Source: Haloarculaceae archaeon H-GB1-1
GTDB lineage: Archaea; Halobacteriota; Halobacteria; Halobacteriales; Haloarculaceae
Assembly: GCA_029688825.1 (NCBI GenBank)
Contig: JARUKX010000031.1
Span: forward strand, 1-48,537
Reading direction: 5' to 3'
DNA length: 48,537 bases
The position numbers and the translations under genes are program-made. Positions within the stretch are counted from its first letter, which is position 1. Every line of letters starts with the position of its first letter. Shown here piece after piece: positions 35,208-43,605 of the stretch. The notes beneath the pieces are model-generated. The model had not been told where the DNA came from. It saw nothing but the letters and a program-made list of their open reading frames with translations, and did no database searches.

Positions 35208-35268
35208 TGGGGGTTTGTGGCCCCCGAGGGGTGCGGGGCCATCCAGACCGTGCCTCGCGTGATTCGAG
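35208..35268 (+). promoter_or_regulatory. GC-rich leader element, copy 4
   Basis: GGTGGGGGTTTGTGGCCCC, then CGAGGGGTGCGGGGCC (35225-35240) and ATCCAG, ending 28 bp before ATG 35269 of the TFB gene. GGCCCC/GGGGCC forms a 6-bp stem around the core. The element sits between the divergent MBL lipoprotein and TFB genes but matches the orientation of TFB. Confidence 0.55.
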
Positions 35269-36207
35269 ATGTCGACACGCGAACGTTACACCGACGACTT
35301 CGACGAGGATAGTGGCCGAACACTGCCGACGGACGACTGCCCGGAGTGTTCTGGGACCCTCCGGACCGATGGCGGCGAGCACACCTGCACCGAGTGCGGA
35401 CTCGTCACCGACACCTACCGGCTGGCGCACGACGCCGCGCCACGGTCGTTCGACGACACCGAGAACACGGAACGGACGGGCGCACCTCTCACCGTCGCAC
35501 GACACGACCGCGGGCTCACGACGGCCATCGGCACCAAGCGCGACGCGAAGGGGAACACGCTATCGAACCGGAAACACCGCCAGCTCGCGCGCCTGCGGCG
35601 CGAACACAGTCGGGCGCAGTTCCAGTCGAAGGCCGAGCGCAACCTCGCCCACGGCTGTAGCGAGATCGCCCGCATCTTCGCCGCGCTCGGTCTACCGCGG
35701 GACACGCGCGAACAGGCGAGTTCGCTGTTTCGCTCGGCGCAGTCGGCGGACCTCCTGCGCGGACGCTCCATCGAGAGTTTCGCCGCTGCGGCCGTGTACG
35801 CGACGTCGCGGATTTCGGGAGGGACGCTCACCCGCGACGACGTCGCCGCCGTGGCCCAGGTCGCTCGTGAGCGGATCGCGAACGCCTACGACGTCCTGAA
35901 TCGCGAACTGGCCCTCCCGACGCCACCACAGCGGCCGGTGACGTTCATCCCACGGGTGGCGTCGACGGTCGGGCTCGACGCCGCGGTCGAACGTCGCGCC
36001 CGCGAGATCGCCGAGCTCACTCACGAGGCGGGGCTGAGCACGGGCGTCCATCCAGCCGGCTTCGCGGGGGCCTGTCTCGCCGTTGCCGTCGCCGAGGCTG
36101 GGTCGGCGGTCACCCAGCGGGCGCTCGCCGACGCCGCGGACGTAAGTACGATGACGGTACGCACGCATCGGCGTCGGATTCAGGAATTCTTGGAGGGAGA
36201 CGCGTGA
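35269..36207 (+). CDS. tfb: Transcription initiation factor IIB (TFB)
   Basis: The 312-residue protein has the N-terminal zinc ribbon (C24, C27, C40, C43: CPEC...CTEC) and a B-finger/linker region (LTVARHDRGLTTAIG). Two cyclin-like repeats follow (about 115-205 and 215-300), ending with an HTH, DAADVSTMTVRTHRRRIQEFL. TFB bridges TBP-TATA and RNA polymerase. Haloarchaea have several TFBs, often plasmid-borne and used as global switches. It overlaps a tiny zinc-ribbon gene (GTGA). A TBP remnant at 42.2 kb may be a former partner. Confidence 0.85.
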   Translation: MSTRERYTDDFDEDSGRTLPTDDCPECSGTLRTDGGEHTCTECGLVTDTYRLAHDAAPRSFDDTENTERTGAPLTVARHDRGLTTAIGTKRDAKGNTLSNRKHRQLARLRREHSRAQFQSKAERNLAHGCSEIARIFAALGLPRDTREQASSLFRSAQSADLLRGRSIESFAAAAVYATSRISGGTLTRDDVAAVAQVARERIANAYDVLNRELALPTPPQRPVTFIPRVASTVGLDAAVERRAREIAELTHEAGLSTGVHPAGFAGACLAVAVAEAGSAVTQRALADAADVSTMTVRTHRRRIQEFLEGDA

Positions 36208-36353
36208 TTCGCTCGCTGTTGGCTCGGGTGGTCCGGTCGGAGGCGTCGACGACGATCCACGAGTGTCGACACTGCGGAACGTCGGTCACGTCGGGGAGAG
36301 CGGAGTGTCCCGCCTGTGGCCACGACGGAATCGCGACGTACGAGGTGGGGTGA
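36204..36353 (+). CDS. Tiny double-CxxC zinc-ribbon protein
   Basis: The 49-residue frame starts at GTG 36204, overlapping the TFB stop by four bases, and ends at TGA 36351-36353. It has ECRHCGTSV and ECPACGHDG, two CxxC pairs forming one zinc ribbon, followed by a short TYEV tail. This matches the haloarchaeal small CPxCG-type zinc-finger proteins often encoded next to transcription factors. It may assist TFB or act independently. Confidence 0.6.
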   Translation: MIRSLLARVVRSEASTTIHECRHCGTSVTSGRAECPACGHDGIATYEVG

Positions 36354-36748
36354 GTTTGAGGTCGATACGAGATCCTGGTTGGCGGATTCACGGGGAAGTC
36401 TCGGAAGTTGATAGGGAACTATTGGTGAATACCGGAGGGCGGATGCAGTATCAAATTGACTGAATCTCCCGACCATGCCAGAGCAAAGGGTGTAGTGTCG
36501 ACTGTTCCGATGAGAACTCGTGAAATCGGGTGCCCAATGTTTACCATACGCCCCAGTCAACGCTGGGGTATGGGTACGTTCGTGGATCTTTCGCACGAAC
36601 TTTACGATGGGTGCCTGGCTTTAGATTAGCGGATGGGGATGGCGGATATACCGAGTATTCTGCCAGCTTCAGCCATTTCTCACACATGCGGAAACGGAGC
36701 CACTGTTCGATGGACGGTGTTCGTTCGAGATTACCAAAATGGATTTCG
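36354..36748. other. Gene-free stretch with two adjacent hairpins
   Basis: No convincing gene is found. Two strong hairpins lie close together: CCATAC...CCCCAG with CTGGGG...TATGG (36544-36573), and GTTCGT with ACGAAC (about 36579-36602). Such subterminal hairpins resemble the ends of IS200/IS605-type elements or a structured RNA, but no TnpB/TnpA fragment was seen. Confidence 0.4.
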
Positions 36749-37673
36749 GCTTTGTAGTTTCGCTAAACGAGAGCGCCGCAACTCCGTTATTGCCGTAGAA
36801 AGCGAAGAGACGGGGTGCTATGACTTCGGAATTCCGTCTCCTCACCCGTGTTACGGTTGCTAAGGCTAAACCAGTTGTCGCTAACCCGGACGAACCCGCC
36901 GACCCCGAAGGGGGTGGCGGGTTCGCCGAATGGGCGATGCTCACGCTTCATACACTCCGGATCGAACTGGGCAAATCCTACCGCGTCGCGGTAGATTTGC
37001 TCAGCGAGATGCCCGGCGTCCTCGAAGAAATCGGTCTCACACGATTCCCTCACTACACCGTTTTCCGCACGTGGTTTGTGCGGATTCCAACCAAGACGTG
37101 TCGTGCGTTTCTCGGCGCGTCCGCCGAGAAACGCACTGGCCACGCTGCTATCGATTCGACTGGCTTCGACCGCGACCAGCCCAGCCGCCACTACGCCAAC
37201 CGCACGCATTACCACGTTCGGGCGCTGAAAGCCACTGCACTCGTGGATGTCGAAACGCTGTACATCACCGACATCCACTCCACAACGAGCAAGAAACACG
37301 ATGCGAAGAGCGGCCCGCAAGTCGCCCGCCGAAACCCGGGCGACCTGCGGAACCTTGCAGCTGAACGCTTATACGACGCGAAAGCCTTCCGCGACGAACT
37401 CCGTGACAACGCCATCAGACCGCTAATCAAGCACAGAATCACGAACCCGCCCGATCACACGCATACCGCCCGCATAGATGGTGATCGGTATCATCAGCGC
37501 TCTTTGTCAGAAGCCGTTTTCTCGTCGATCAAGCGCACGCTCGGCGCTGCCGTGCGTGCGCGGAACTGGTGGCTGGAGTACCGTGAAATACTGCTCAAAG
37601 CGACCATCTACAACCTTCGCCGGAGCGTCCGATATCCGTGAAATCAACCGCATTGTACCGAAACTACAGAGCC
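36749..37673 (+). mobile_element. IS5-family insertion sequence
   Basis: The 925-bp element is bounded by imperfect 15-bp inverted repeats, GGCTTTGTAGTTTCG (36749-36763) and its mirror CGAAACTACAGAGCC (37659-37673), with one mismatch. It contains one transposase gene. No clear target duplication was found at its ends (ATTTC against ATTCG), so the copy may be old or recombined. Confidence 0.65.
36820..37641 (+). CDS. IS5-family transposase
   Basis: The 273-residue protein has DDE features: AAIDSTGFDR (first Asp), an HYHVRALKATALVDVET segment, LAAERLYDAKAFRDELR (second Asp region, usually DxGYD; here RLYD), and SLSEAVFSSIKRTLGAAVRARNWWLEYREILLKA (third acidic residue in the Y-R-E-K-like helix). 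The frame is unbroken. The altered GYD to LYD tripeptide may weaken activity. It is slightly shorter than family members of about 280-300 residues, but the start near the left repeat is sensible. Confidence 0.75.
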   Translation: MTSEFRLLTRVTVAKAKPVVANPDEPADPEGGGGFAEWAMLTLHTLRIELGKSYRVAVDLLSEMPGVLEEIGLTRFPHYTVFRTWFVRIPTKTCRAFLGASAEKRTGHAAIDSTGFDRDQPSRHYANRTHYHVRALKATALVDVETLYITDIHSTTSKKHDAKSGPQVARRNPGDLRNLAAERLYDAKAFRDELRDNAIRPLIKHRITNPPDHTHTARIDGDRYHQRSLSEAVFSSIKRTLGAAVRARNWWLEYREILLKATIYNLRRSVRYP

Positions 37674-37736
37674 ATTCGTTTAGAGCTACGTGCACCGATT
37701 GCACAAACTTTAGAACCGGTTAGAGAATGTCCTTTC

Positions 37737-37746
37737 GTTTCCGAAT
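37737..37746. repeat. Target-site duplication, left copy of the IS4 element
   Basis: GTTTCCGAAT directly left of the inverted repeat; the identical 10-mer follows the right repeat at 39138-39147. Confidence 0.8.
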
Positions 37747-39137
37747 CATCCGTGTTCGGTTAAGACGGCAAATCAAGAGACTGCGCTCGATTGATGAAGC
37801 TATCGTTGTAGACCGCGTGGGGAGAGAATGTGTTCAAGACGCTCTCCCCGGATCTCATACGACGGCGGCTGACTTCCCTGTTTCCTGCCGAGCTTATCGA
37901 AGACATCGCGTGCGAGCGCGAGGTCGTCCAGCGTGACCGGAAGATCGATATCACGATGCTCGTCTGGACGCTCGTCATGGGCTTCGCCGTCGACGGCGAA
38001 GCCCGTACCATCGCCGGATTTCAACGGGTGTACTCCGCAGCAACTAACCAGACCGTTGCCCGCTCAAGCTTCTACGATCGGTTCACGCCGGCCCTCGCAG
38101 CACTGTTGAGCGACCTCCTCGAGCACGCTCTCGAGGAGGTCGCGGTTCCTCACACGATCGCGCCACAGTTCGAGTTGTTTCGAGAAGTGCTGATCGCCGA
38201 TGCAACCGTGTTCAGCATCGGCTTCTCGATGCGTTTCCAGCCACCCATGCGGATCAATTCGGCGCGAAACTTCACCTCGTGCAGAACGCGACCAAGCAGA
38301 TGATCGAGCAGTTCCATCTCACCGATGAACGCACCCACGAGAGCAGCCAACTCCGCACCGGGAGTTGGCTGCGAGGTCGGTTGTTACTGTTCGATCTGGG
38401 CTTCTACAGTTTCCGCCGGTTCGCGTTGATCGAAGAGAACGGCGGGTTCTTTCTGACCCGGCTGAAGTCGAACGCAAATCCGTTGATCGTTGGAGAGCGA
38501 CGGAAATGGCGCGAGCGCGCCATTTCCTTGCCGAAGCGTCGTCTTCGGGACGTTCTGGGAAACCTTACTCGGGAGATTATCGACGTAACCGTGGAGATCA
38601 CGTTCAAACGGCGGGCATACGCTGGGAAGCAATCGACAGATACGGTGGAGTTTCGCGTCGTCGGTGTCCGCAACGAGGACACCGACGACTACCATCTGTA
38701 CGTCACGAATCTGCCCGATGAATTTACGCCGAGGCAGGTCGCGGCGTTGTACGGTCTGCGGTGGGAGGTGGAGTTGCTGTTTCGGGAGTTGAAATCGCTG
38801 TACGGACTGGCGAAGTTCCAGACGAGCGACCCCGCAATCGTGGAACTGCTGGTGGTGGCGGCTCTGCTGACGCTGACGGTCAGCAGAGCCTTGCTGGGCG
38901 TGTTTCAAGAGCGGTTTCCTGAGATAGTGTTTCCGCGTGAACGCTGGGCGAAGACGTTTCGGTCTGTCGCCCAGCTCATCCTCGAAGATCTGGCCCAGTC
39001 GCTCGGGTACCCGCCACCGAACTTGGCTGAATTGATGTTCCGTGATGCCCGTCAACCAGAGAAATCACGACTCTTACTGAGCGAACGAGTGGCTGAAGCC
39101 TTCATGAGGCCGTCTAATGCTTAACCGAACACCGATG
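37747..39137 (+). mobile_element. IS4-family (ISH8-like) insertion sequence
   Basis: The 1391-bp element has 18-bp inverted repeats, CATCCGTGTTCGGTTAAG (37747-37764) and CTTAACCGAACACCGATG (39120-39137), one mismatch. It is flanked by perfect 10-bp direct repeats, the size usual for ISH8-type elements. The perfect duplication suggests a fairly recent insertion, although the transposase is already frameshifted. Confidence 0.8.
37830..39124 (+). pseudogene. IS4-family transposase with one frameshift
   Basis: Frame one (37830 to about 38215) carries the N-terminus and the first catalytic motif, LIADATVF. Frame two continues HRLLDAFPATHADQFGAKLHLVQ, the second Asp region FDLGFYSFRRF, and the C-terminal YGLRWEVELLFRELKSLY (Y-R-E-K signature), ending at TAA 39122-39124. 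The break near 38215 loses one base (or four) just after the first catalytic Asp. All other conserved parts are intact. It is inactive unless slippage occurs. Confidence 0.75.
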
Positions 39138-39147
39138 GTTTCCGAAT
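39138..39147. repeat. Target-site duplication, right copy of the IS4 element
   Basis: GTTTCCGAAT, identical to 37737-37746, immediately after the right inverted repeat. Confidence 0.8.
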
Positions 39148-39408
39148 GATGATTTCTCGTACTCGTTCAACGTGGTTCGTCTCGGATTGAACGAATGCTG
39201 TAAGGATGGTTTCGACAATCTCGAAACGACTGCCTCGGAGATCGTCACACTCAGCGACCAATTCCTCCACTTCTAACACGATTTCCTCGTCAACAGCGAT
39301 TCCGAACTTCTCTTTCCCTATAGCTACAACTACCTAAGATCAGCGCTCACCAAGTGTACGACGGCTTTCAATTCGTTAAAGCTGGCTCAGCAAACCATGT
39401 GGACTATT

Positions 39409-40695
39409 CTATGACACGCTCAGCAATCCAATATACGAATCGCTATGTGTATCCATCTCTTCTCGGACTGCTGTAACGAGGGCATCGTGTCTCGCCATCA
39501 CGCGCCGTATTAAATCGTGATATGTACACTGATGTCCACCACACTTTGTCTGCGTATTGTGACAAAGGGGACAGAGTTCGGCCGCCTGTCCGGTTTCGAC
39601 CTCCCGTGCCTCTGCAATCAGATGCGAGATGATTGCATCTGCGACGAGTGCTCGGCTCCAGCGTTCACGATACGACCCCGAATTCCAGTATACATCGGCC
39701 CAGGGGTTGACAAGCCAGCCTCGCGCCCCATCTTCGTGGGGATACACCACACCTCCGATTTTTCCATCCTGGCACGATCTGGCGAGGAAGTGCGTCAACC
39801 CGGTCGGATATCCTCTGAGACTGCCATCGATTGGCGGTTCCGACGGTTGCTTGTCCGATAAGACATTGGGTGGTACGTCCACGACCGGGAGAGTGCCTTC
39901 GATTGCTATGGATGGCTGAACGGCCGCCTCGCTTGCTGCTTGCAACTCCTCTTTCAGCGTTTGCATCGTAACGTCAGTAGTCCGCTCGAAGTGCGATTCC
40001 AGTACCGTTGCGAACTGCCGACACCGTTCCTCTATATCCAGCTGTTCGATCCGATGCAAATCGGGTTGAGGGTCGAATAACCCAGATAGCTTCGGCTGCA
40101 GGGCGAGGTCAGCTATCGCGTTGGCGACTAGTCGTGAATATTCCTGCGACACTCCTTCTAGAATACCAGCAAGCGATGGATTTGCATAGTGCTCTGTCGC
40201 CTCCGATTGGAGTACTCTGAGGGCATCCCGGACCTCGGTTGCGTCAACTGTCGAGTTCCCCTCTGCATACTCTTCGGCGTACCACTCTAGCAGACTCGCA
40301 TTGGAAATCTGTTGGTTGAGGTTCCATTGGACAATCGTCCGAATGGCTGGTGCCACTTGATGCCAAAGCAGGCGTGCAGCAACCTCATTGGGAAACAGGG
40401 TCTGGACGATTCGGTTGAGGTCGGGTTCCGGTTGGGTGAGCGCTTCGATGGAGCGTTCCGCTCGCCTCGCAAGTACTCTGAGTCCGCGTCCTACTGGGGA
40501 GGACGCAGTACTCCCTGCGAACACGATGGGGTAGTGCAGAACGCCAACGCACTCACCAAACTCATCGGTAAGGTTCTCTGGAATCCTGGCCAGCGAGAGG
40601 TTAGGATCATATTCTAATGCGGCAGATGTCCGACTGTACACCGAGATGCTAAACCGCGAGAAACGGGTCTCTGATGGGTTGGCTGGCTCTTTCAT
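39409..40695 (-). CDS. Hypothetical protein with a C-terminal Cys/His cluster
   Basis: From ATG 40695 the protein has 428 residues; the earlier in-phase ATG at 40728 lies inside the upstream gene. The upstream stop and this start overlap as TGATG. The first 270 residues are helix-rich with no recognised motif. Residues about 385-410 contain ELCPLCHNTQTKCGGHQCTYH, a likely zinc-binding site. Since it lies 3.2 kb from a tubulin-like gene and next to VWA remnants on the same strand or close by, it may belong to the same module, but that is speculation. Confidence 0.65.
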   Translation of the reverse strand: MKEPANPSETRFSRFSISVYSRTSAALEYDPNLSLARIPENLTDEFGECVGVLHYPIVFAGSTASSPVGRGLRVLARRAERSIEALTQPEPDLNRIVQTLFPNEVAARLLWHQVAPAIRTIVQWNLNQQISNASLLEWYAEEYAEGNSTVDATEVRDALRVLQSEATEHYANPSLAGILEGVSQEYSRLVANAIADLALQPKLSGLFDPQPDLHRIEQLDIEERCRQFATVLESHFERTTDVTMQTLKEELQAASEAAVQPSIAIEGTLPVVDVPPNVLSDKQPSEPPIDGSLRGYPTGLTHFLARSCQDGKIGGVVYPHEDGARGWLVNPWADVYWNSGSYRERWSRALVADAIISHLIAEAREVETGQAAELCPLCHNTQTKCGGHQCTYHDLIRRVMARHDALVTAVREEMDTHSDSYIGLLSVS

Positions 40696-41021
40696 CAGTT
40701 GTCCACCTCGCTGTTGTTCTCCGAGCACTCTAGTGACGACGCATGCCAGGAGAGGATATTCTCGACGGTTGATAAGTCCGCATCGTGATTTTCTCCCTCC
40801 TGACCGTGTTCCGTCTTTGGGGTTGCTGGCCGTTGCCTCAACACACGAACCAAGCTAGACGCCCTCAATTGGGGATGAGAGTCTCGTTTCGAACGGCGTT
40901 CTCTCTCACCTACCTTTGCCTCATCGTCTCCCCGATTACTTCTGTCTTCATTCGGGCTCTGTGCTTCTTTCGAGGCGGGGCTATTTTTCTGGTCCGAGTT
41001 TTCGTCGTTGTGGTCGGACAT
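40695..41021 (-). CDS. Small disordered, highly charged protein
   Basis: The 108-residue protein is mostly Asp, Glu, Asn, Ser, Lys and Arg (DHNDENSDQKN, EDRSNRGDDEAKVGERERRSKRD) and is predicted to be unstructured. Only the last 25 residues (LSTVENILSWHASSLECSENNSE) could form a helix. The TGATG overlap with the downstream gene suggests that they are co-translated and that the small protein is a partner or linker. No family is recognised. Confidence 0.5.
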   Translation of the reverse strand: MSDHNDENSDQKNSPASKEAQSPNEDRSNRGDDEAKVGERERRSKRDSHPQLRASSLVRVLRQRPATPKTEHGQEGENHDADLSTVENILSWHASSLECSENNSEVDN

Positions 41022-41194
41022 AGCTACACATCATCTCTATAGCGTTCTCGTTCCTCTTCCAATTCCTGTTGCAATCCCTCAGGAGGATTCGATTCTGCTC
41101 CACGTCGGCCAGACAGTCAGTCAGAGCGGGCGAAGCCCACCCATAGGAGACTGCCTTCCAACCGCCCAGGGAAGCAACTAGAAATCCGCTCTAT

Positions 41195-41899
41195 GTGCCT
41201 AGAAAGCGAGTCACCAATATGGGATTGTTCACCAGTTCCAGCGATCCCTCGAAACTGAAGCATGTGCAGAATAACAGCGAAGAATTCGTCGAGTCGCTAC
41301 ACGCGAAGGACGTTGACTATGGTGCAGTCGCGGGTTTCAACGGAGACTACGAGTTCGGACGATTTCGTCCAGAGCACGTTCGGCAGGAGATCTCGGCACT
41401 AGAGGCGAGCGGAGATACGGCTCTGTACGACTCTCTCATCACGTCGATGTATGCCATGCAGGAAGCCCAGGCCCGCCATAATCAGTCGAAGGTACCCGCG
41501 CTTCTACTCACCCACACTGATGGTGAAGAGAACGCCAGTGATGCTAGCCTGGAACACGTTCGGAAAGCGATTTCGAAACCGGGGTTCCACCCGTGAAATC
41601 GCTGCTACTTCGCCATCGCGGGTAGCGGCGACACGTCCCAGCAGGAACTTCGCCAAATCTGTGGGGGAGGACGTGGGGTGTACACGCATACAGACGATGA
41701 TATCGACGCCGCCCTCAGCCTATTTCTTGCGGTCACGCTCGCCGTGATTCGTGGCCGCACTTTGTACGCCGCTGTGCGCGAACACGAGGATGGACTGTCC
41801 TTCGCAGGTTTCGAGGAGATCTTTCGGAAGCTGGGGCTGATTCCCGTCGACTACCTCCTCAACATCGATCGGTCCAAATCCATGAGTCGAACTCCTTAA
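41195..41899 (+). pseudogene. VWA-domain protein remnant with an internal stop
   Basis: The frame starting at GTG 41195 carries a VWA core: KLKHVQNNSEEFVESL, DVDYGAVAGFN, ALEASGDTALYDSLITSM, ALLLTHTDGEENAS. A TGA at 41594-41596 interrupts it; the same frame then continues NRCYFAIAGSGDTSQQELRQICGGGRGVY and on to TAA at 41899. The metal-binding DxSxS motif expected before MGLF is missing, while one (LLNIDRSKSMS) stands at the very 3' end. The piece therefore looks like two joined fragments of tandem VWA genes. It is opposite in strand to its neighbours. Confidence 0.6.
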
Positions 41900-42206
41900 T
41901 GGCGCATCGGTATCTCACTGTATTACAGCGTCGAATCGCATAGCACAATCACCCCCGGTCAATAACTTGGTCCCCAGTGTGGACACAGGGCGCTCGATAT
42001 CGACCGGCGACCTCAAACAGGGACTCGGCACATGCTACAATTTAAACAAGATGCCGCTCGTCTATTGACCACACTGTGACTACGTCACGGAGACGGTGTT
42101 GAACAAGGTTCGGGGGACTTCCCTCGACTGGTGGAGCAGATCTCGATGAAACTCGGAAACTCGTTCGTCCGATGTGCACCCGACTTCGAGAAGCTGGATT
42201 GACGTG

Positions 42207-42480
42207 CCCACGGACTCCACGATTACCGTTCGTAACGTCGTCCGTACCGGCGACTTGAACCGGGAGTTTGACCTGGCAGTACTCGCGGTTCGACTGGAAT
42301 ATGAATCGTGTGAGTACGACCCCGAAAGCTTCCCGGAGTTGCTCTACCATCCCCAGGACCACGACGCGCTGCTCGCATTCTTCCAGTCGTGAAAAATGGA
42401 CATCACCGGCGTGAAGTGCCGTGCCGAGGCCGTCACAATCGTCGAGACGGTCTCTCCTCGACTTGACAATCTCAGTGTAT
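42207..42480 (+). pseudogene. Remnant of a TATA-binding protein (TBP) gene
   Basis: The frame reads STITVRNVVRTGDLNREFDL, CEYDPESFPELLYHPQDHDALLAFFQS, stop (TGA 42390-42392), KMDITGVKCRAEAVTIVETVSPRLDNL. This matches the second half of archaeal TBP (QNIVTSADLGRNLNLNAIA, YEPEQFPGLVYR, SGKLVITG) in order and spacing. The stop replaces the glycine of SGK (GGA to TGA). The first repeat is not recognisable in 41900-42200. It lies 6 kb from an intact TFB gene. Confidence 0.65.
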
Positions 42481-43131
42481 GGGATAATCTCGGCAGGCCA
42501 GCCCTCGACGGAAAGGAGAGGCGAGAAACCTCTTTCGCACCGGCGCGATAGAAAGAGGGTTCTATCTACATCCAAAAGGTTTCGTCGGCGAACTCGTAGC
42601 TTCGTGCCACTAGAATCCGTTCGGCGATTACCACCTTGACGTCCACGAGGCCGACGTTCCGGACTTCCCCGCTTCCAATCCTCGACTGCAATGTCTCGCT
42701 GTCCCCCTCGAATGGGACGGTGACCCTTCGCCAACTCCGATTTTACAGATATAATCGGACGGATGGTCGCCCGTCGATAGCGACCCTCGATGGCCACTCG
42801 TCGATTCAACCGGTGCCTTGTCGCACATGTAGTCTCAACTCTCGGGTTTTGTCGTGGAGGTGTCTCACTTGTCGGTCATCGTCGCATCCATCAGGCGCTC
42901 GATTTGGTCGCACCACCACGGTCGTCCTCCAAGCGGTGTCTCGCCACGTGTGACCGCACAGAAGAATCATATTTCAGCGTGATTGTGTCGAAACTACGAA
43001 TACCTAGCGTCTACAGTTGGCGTAGGTCTAGAACGTCTGCCACCCGCAGCGGTAACCTAGTGCAGGGAGTGTTCGGTGATTACCGCCGGCAAGGTCAGCT
43101 CACGAGCTGTGAGATTACTGTTTCGTTCAGT
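42481..43131. other. Decayed region without an intact gene
   Basis: At 42630-42750 one plus-strand frame reads YHLDVHEADVPDF, LQCLAVPLEWDGDPSPTPILQ and stops; this has coding character but starts after a TAG and is not recognised. The rest, to the membrane-protein gene stop, has no convincing frame, array or RNA. The region looks like ruins of replicon genes. Confidence 0.4.
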
Positions 43132-43605
43132 CTACCCGCTGTCATCACCAGGAGTGAAACGTTCGACCGCGAAATTGCCGGAGGTGGTGGAAGACTCCGA
43201 TTGCTGTGTGGTCGCCTCGGGCAGGTCATCGCCTGCTTCGTCTATTGGGGTTGGCTCCGGAATGTCGTATCCCGATTCGTCGTCAGTAGAGCCCCTTCCG
43301 CCGGTGACGTCAGAGTGGTCCTCATCACCCGAGTCTTCGGACTCGGTGGTTGCAGTGCTGTCATCGCAGTCCGTGACCTGTTGTGCGGCTTTGCGTCGGA
43401 TCCAGAGGCCACCGGTGCCGAAGACACTACTCAGCACGAGCAGGGCGGTGACTCCGAGTGCATCTAGAAGTTTGAGCCCGGTCAGCGTGTATCCCCAGCT
43501 GTGCACTGAATCAAGCACCCAGCCAGTGAGTCCGAGTGCCAGCAGATTCACCAGCACGAACGTGACCTGCCAGGCTGCGGTGTAAGCGCTATCGTCGTTG
43601 TCCAT
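43132..43605 (-). CDS. Small membrane protein partnered with the tubulin-like gene
   Basis: The 157-residue protein has two predicted transmembrane helices, VTFVLVNLLALGLTGWVL (about 14-31) and LDALGVTALLVLSSVFGTGGLWI (about 46-68), followed by RRK. A 90-residue acidic Ser/Thr/Asp-rich tail is probably disordered. ATG 43605 overlaps the stop of the tubulin-like gene as TGATG, so they are translationally coupled. A membrane anchor for the tubulin-like polymer is a reasonable inference by analogy with FtsZ anchors; no family name is known to me. Confidence 0.65.
   Translation of the reverse strand: MDNDDSAYTAAWQVTFVLVNLLALGLTGWVLDSVHSWGYTLTGLKLLDALGVTALLVLSSVFGTGGLWIRRKAAQQVTDCDDSTATTESEDSGDEDHSDVTGGRGSTDDESGYDIPEPTPIDEAGDDLPEATTQQSESSTTSGNFAVERFTPGDDSG

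Larger units (their letters stand above)
37720..39340 (-). pseudogene. Ribbon-helix-helix gene interrupted by an IS4 element
   Basis: On the minus strand a coding run (39340-39138) reads KFGIAVDEEIVLEVEEL, RGSRFEIVETILTAF, HVERVREIIIRK. This is the strand-helix-helix layout of CopG/Arc-type DNA-binding proteins. The IS4 element sits inside the last codons. On its far side the frame resumes as RKRKDIL and ends at TAA (37722-37720). No ATG, GTG or TTG lies in frame after the upstream stop, so the start is also decayed. Removing the element and one target duplicate gives a protein of about 70 residues. Confidence 0.55.

Noticed and set aside
41594-41596. TGA as selenocysteine codon in the VWA frame
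   Set aside because: Haloarchaea are not known to use selenocysteine, and no stem-loop of that type was seen; a nonsense mutation explains it more simply.
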